A stretch of DNA of 5,979 nucleotides from an uncultured Lachnospiraceae bacterium (lineage in GTDB: Bacteria > Bacillota > Clostridia > Lachnospirales > Lachnospiraceae): NCBI GenBank assembly GCA_958405355.1, contig CATYEA010000126.1, positions 1-5,979 of the forward strand, written 5' to 3'. A program made the position numbers and the translations under genes. The notes beneath the pieces were generated by a model that saw only the letters and a program-made list of their open reading frames with translations, had not been told where the DNA came from and did no database searches. The number at the start of each line of letters is the position of its first letter. Position 1 is the first letter of the stretch. Below, one piece after another: positions 5,664 through 5,979 of the stretch.

Positions 5664-5979
5664 CGCACAAAGTAAACATCGTACCACATCAGGAACATAT
5701 ATACGACCCAGATTTTCTTGCTGTTATCCAGCTTACCGTTTTTATGCTGGTCAAGCATTTTTACAAGTTCATCTGTATTGAAAAATGTCTTTGCTGCAGG
5801 ACTTGTGAAGGCTTCCTTCACCTGATTATAGTATTTATCTTCTTTCAGCCACAATGTGATTGGTACAGGGAAACCAAGCTTTTTCTTCATTGCCGTTGCT
5901 TCCGGAATATGCCGTTCTGCTGCTTTACGAAGGGCATATTTTGTCGTGCCGCCGGCCAGCTTATGCTTTGTCGGAATGG
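5660..5979 (-). CDS. asnB: Asparagine synthase (glutamine-hydrolysing), C-terminal end, enters from the right edge
   Basis: Only the last 105 codons are visible; the reading frame stays open to the window edge. The full enzyme takes ammonia from glutamine in an N-terminal amidotransferase domain and amidates aspartate in a C-terminal synthetase domain with ATP. The part seen is the end of the synthetase domain: IPTKHKLAGGTTKYALRKAA, then HIPEATAMKKKLGFPVPITLWL, the pattern K-Y-x-L-R-x-A ... P ... K-x-G-F-x-V-P ... W typical of AsnB-type proteins, and a tail of KIWVVYMFLMWYDVYF. The internal ATG at 5888-5890 is not a start, because the match continues upstream of it. The gene name is given by family; AsnB-like enzymes in cell-wall or peptide amidation share this end, so the substrate is not certain. 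thiE follows after 41 bases. Confidence 0.85.
   Translation of the reverse strand, partial: IPTKHKLAGGTTKYALRKAAERHIPEATAMKKKLGFPVPITLWLKEDKYYNQVKEAFTSPAAKTFFNTDELVKMLDQHKNGKLDNSKKIWVVYMFLMWYDVYFVR

Noticed and set aside
5467..5781. Plus-strand open frame of 104 codons across the thiE start and the asnB end
   Set aside because: It is antisense to two real genes and their ribosome site, with no domain and no good ribosome site of its own.
5888..5890. ATG at 5888-5890 as the start of a small 76-residue protein
   Set aside because: The frame continues open to the window edge and the upstream residues match asparagine synthase, so it is an internal methionine.

Overview
The window looks like a core chromosomal segment of a low-GC, Gram-positive anaerobe, most likely a clostridium of the Lachnospiraceae type. 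This is an inference from A/T-rich spacers, strong AGGAGG-like ribosome sites, sigma-A type promoters, Firmicute-like protein sequences, and tRNA genes that do not encode their CCA ends. No phage, transposon or CRISPR signature is visible, and most of the window is housekeeping genes.

Layout. From 2230 down to 1, on the minus strand, a promoter drives a tight operon. It holds ispF (isoprenoid precursor synthesis), a plant/proteobacterial-type glutamate-cysteine ligase (GCS2 family), and a gene running off the left edge that looks like a permuted ATP-grasp ligase. The last two are joined by an ATGA stop/start overlap and look like a two-step gamma-glutamyl-thiol pathway, glutathione or a relative of it. 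From 2694 down to 2283, a tRNA-Asp, tRNA-Val, tRNA-Met operon has a near-consensus promoter and a clear intrinsic terminator. From 3603 down to 2728 is a Cof-type HAD phosphatase gene with its own promoter and a catabolite-response-like operator in its leader.

On the plus strand, divergent from the HAD gene, is tyrS (3704-4933), closed by a strong terminator whose T-run reaches the stop codon of the convergent gene thiE. thiE (minus, 4977-5618) lies 41 bases downstream of the 3' end of an asparagine synthase gene (asnB-like) that enters from the right edge. The pair may be cotranscribed.

The most interesting points are the ispF / glutamate-cysteine ligase / ATP-grasp operon in an apparent anaerobe, a natural change in the TyrRS HIGH motif (first His replaced by Thr), the cre-like operator on the HAD gene, and the absence of a T-box leader on tyrS. 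The DNA evidence favours start codons for ispF and tyrS slightly downstream of the longest reading frames. I found no convincing sign of a wholly new system; the thiol/peptide ligase pair is the best candidate for one.
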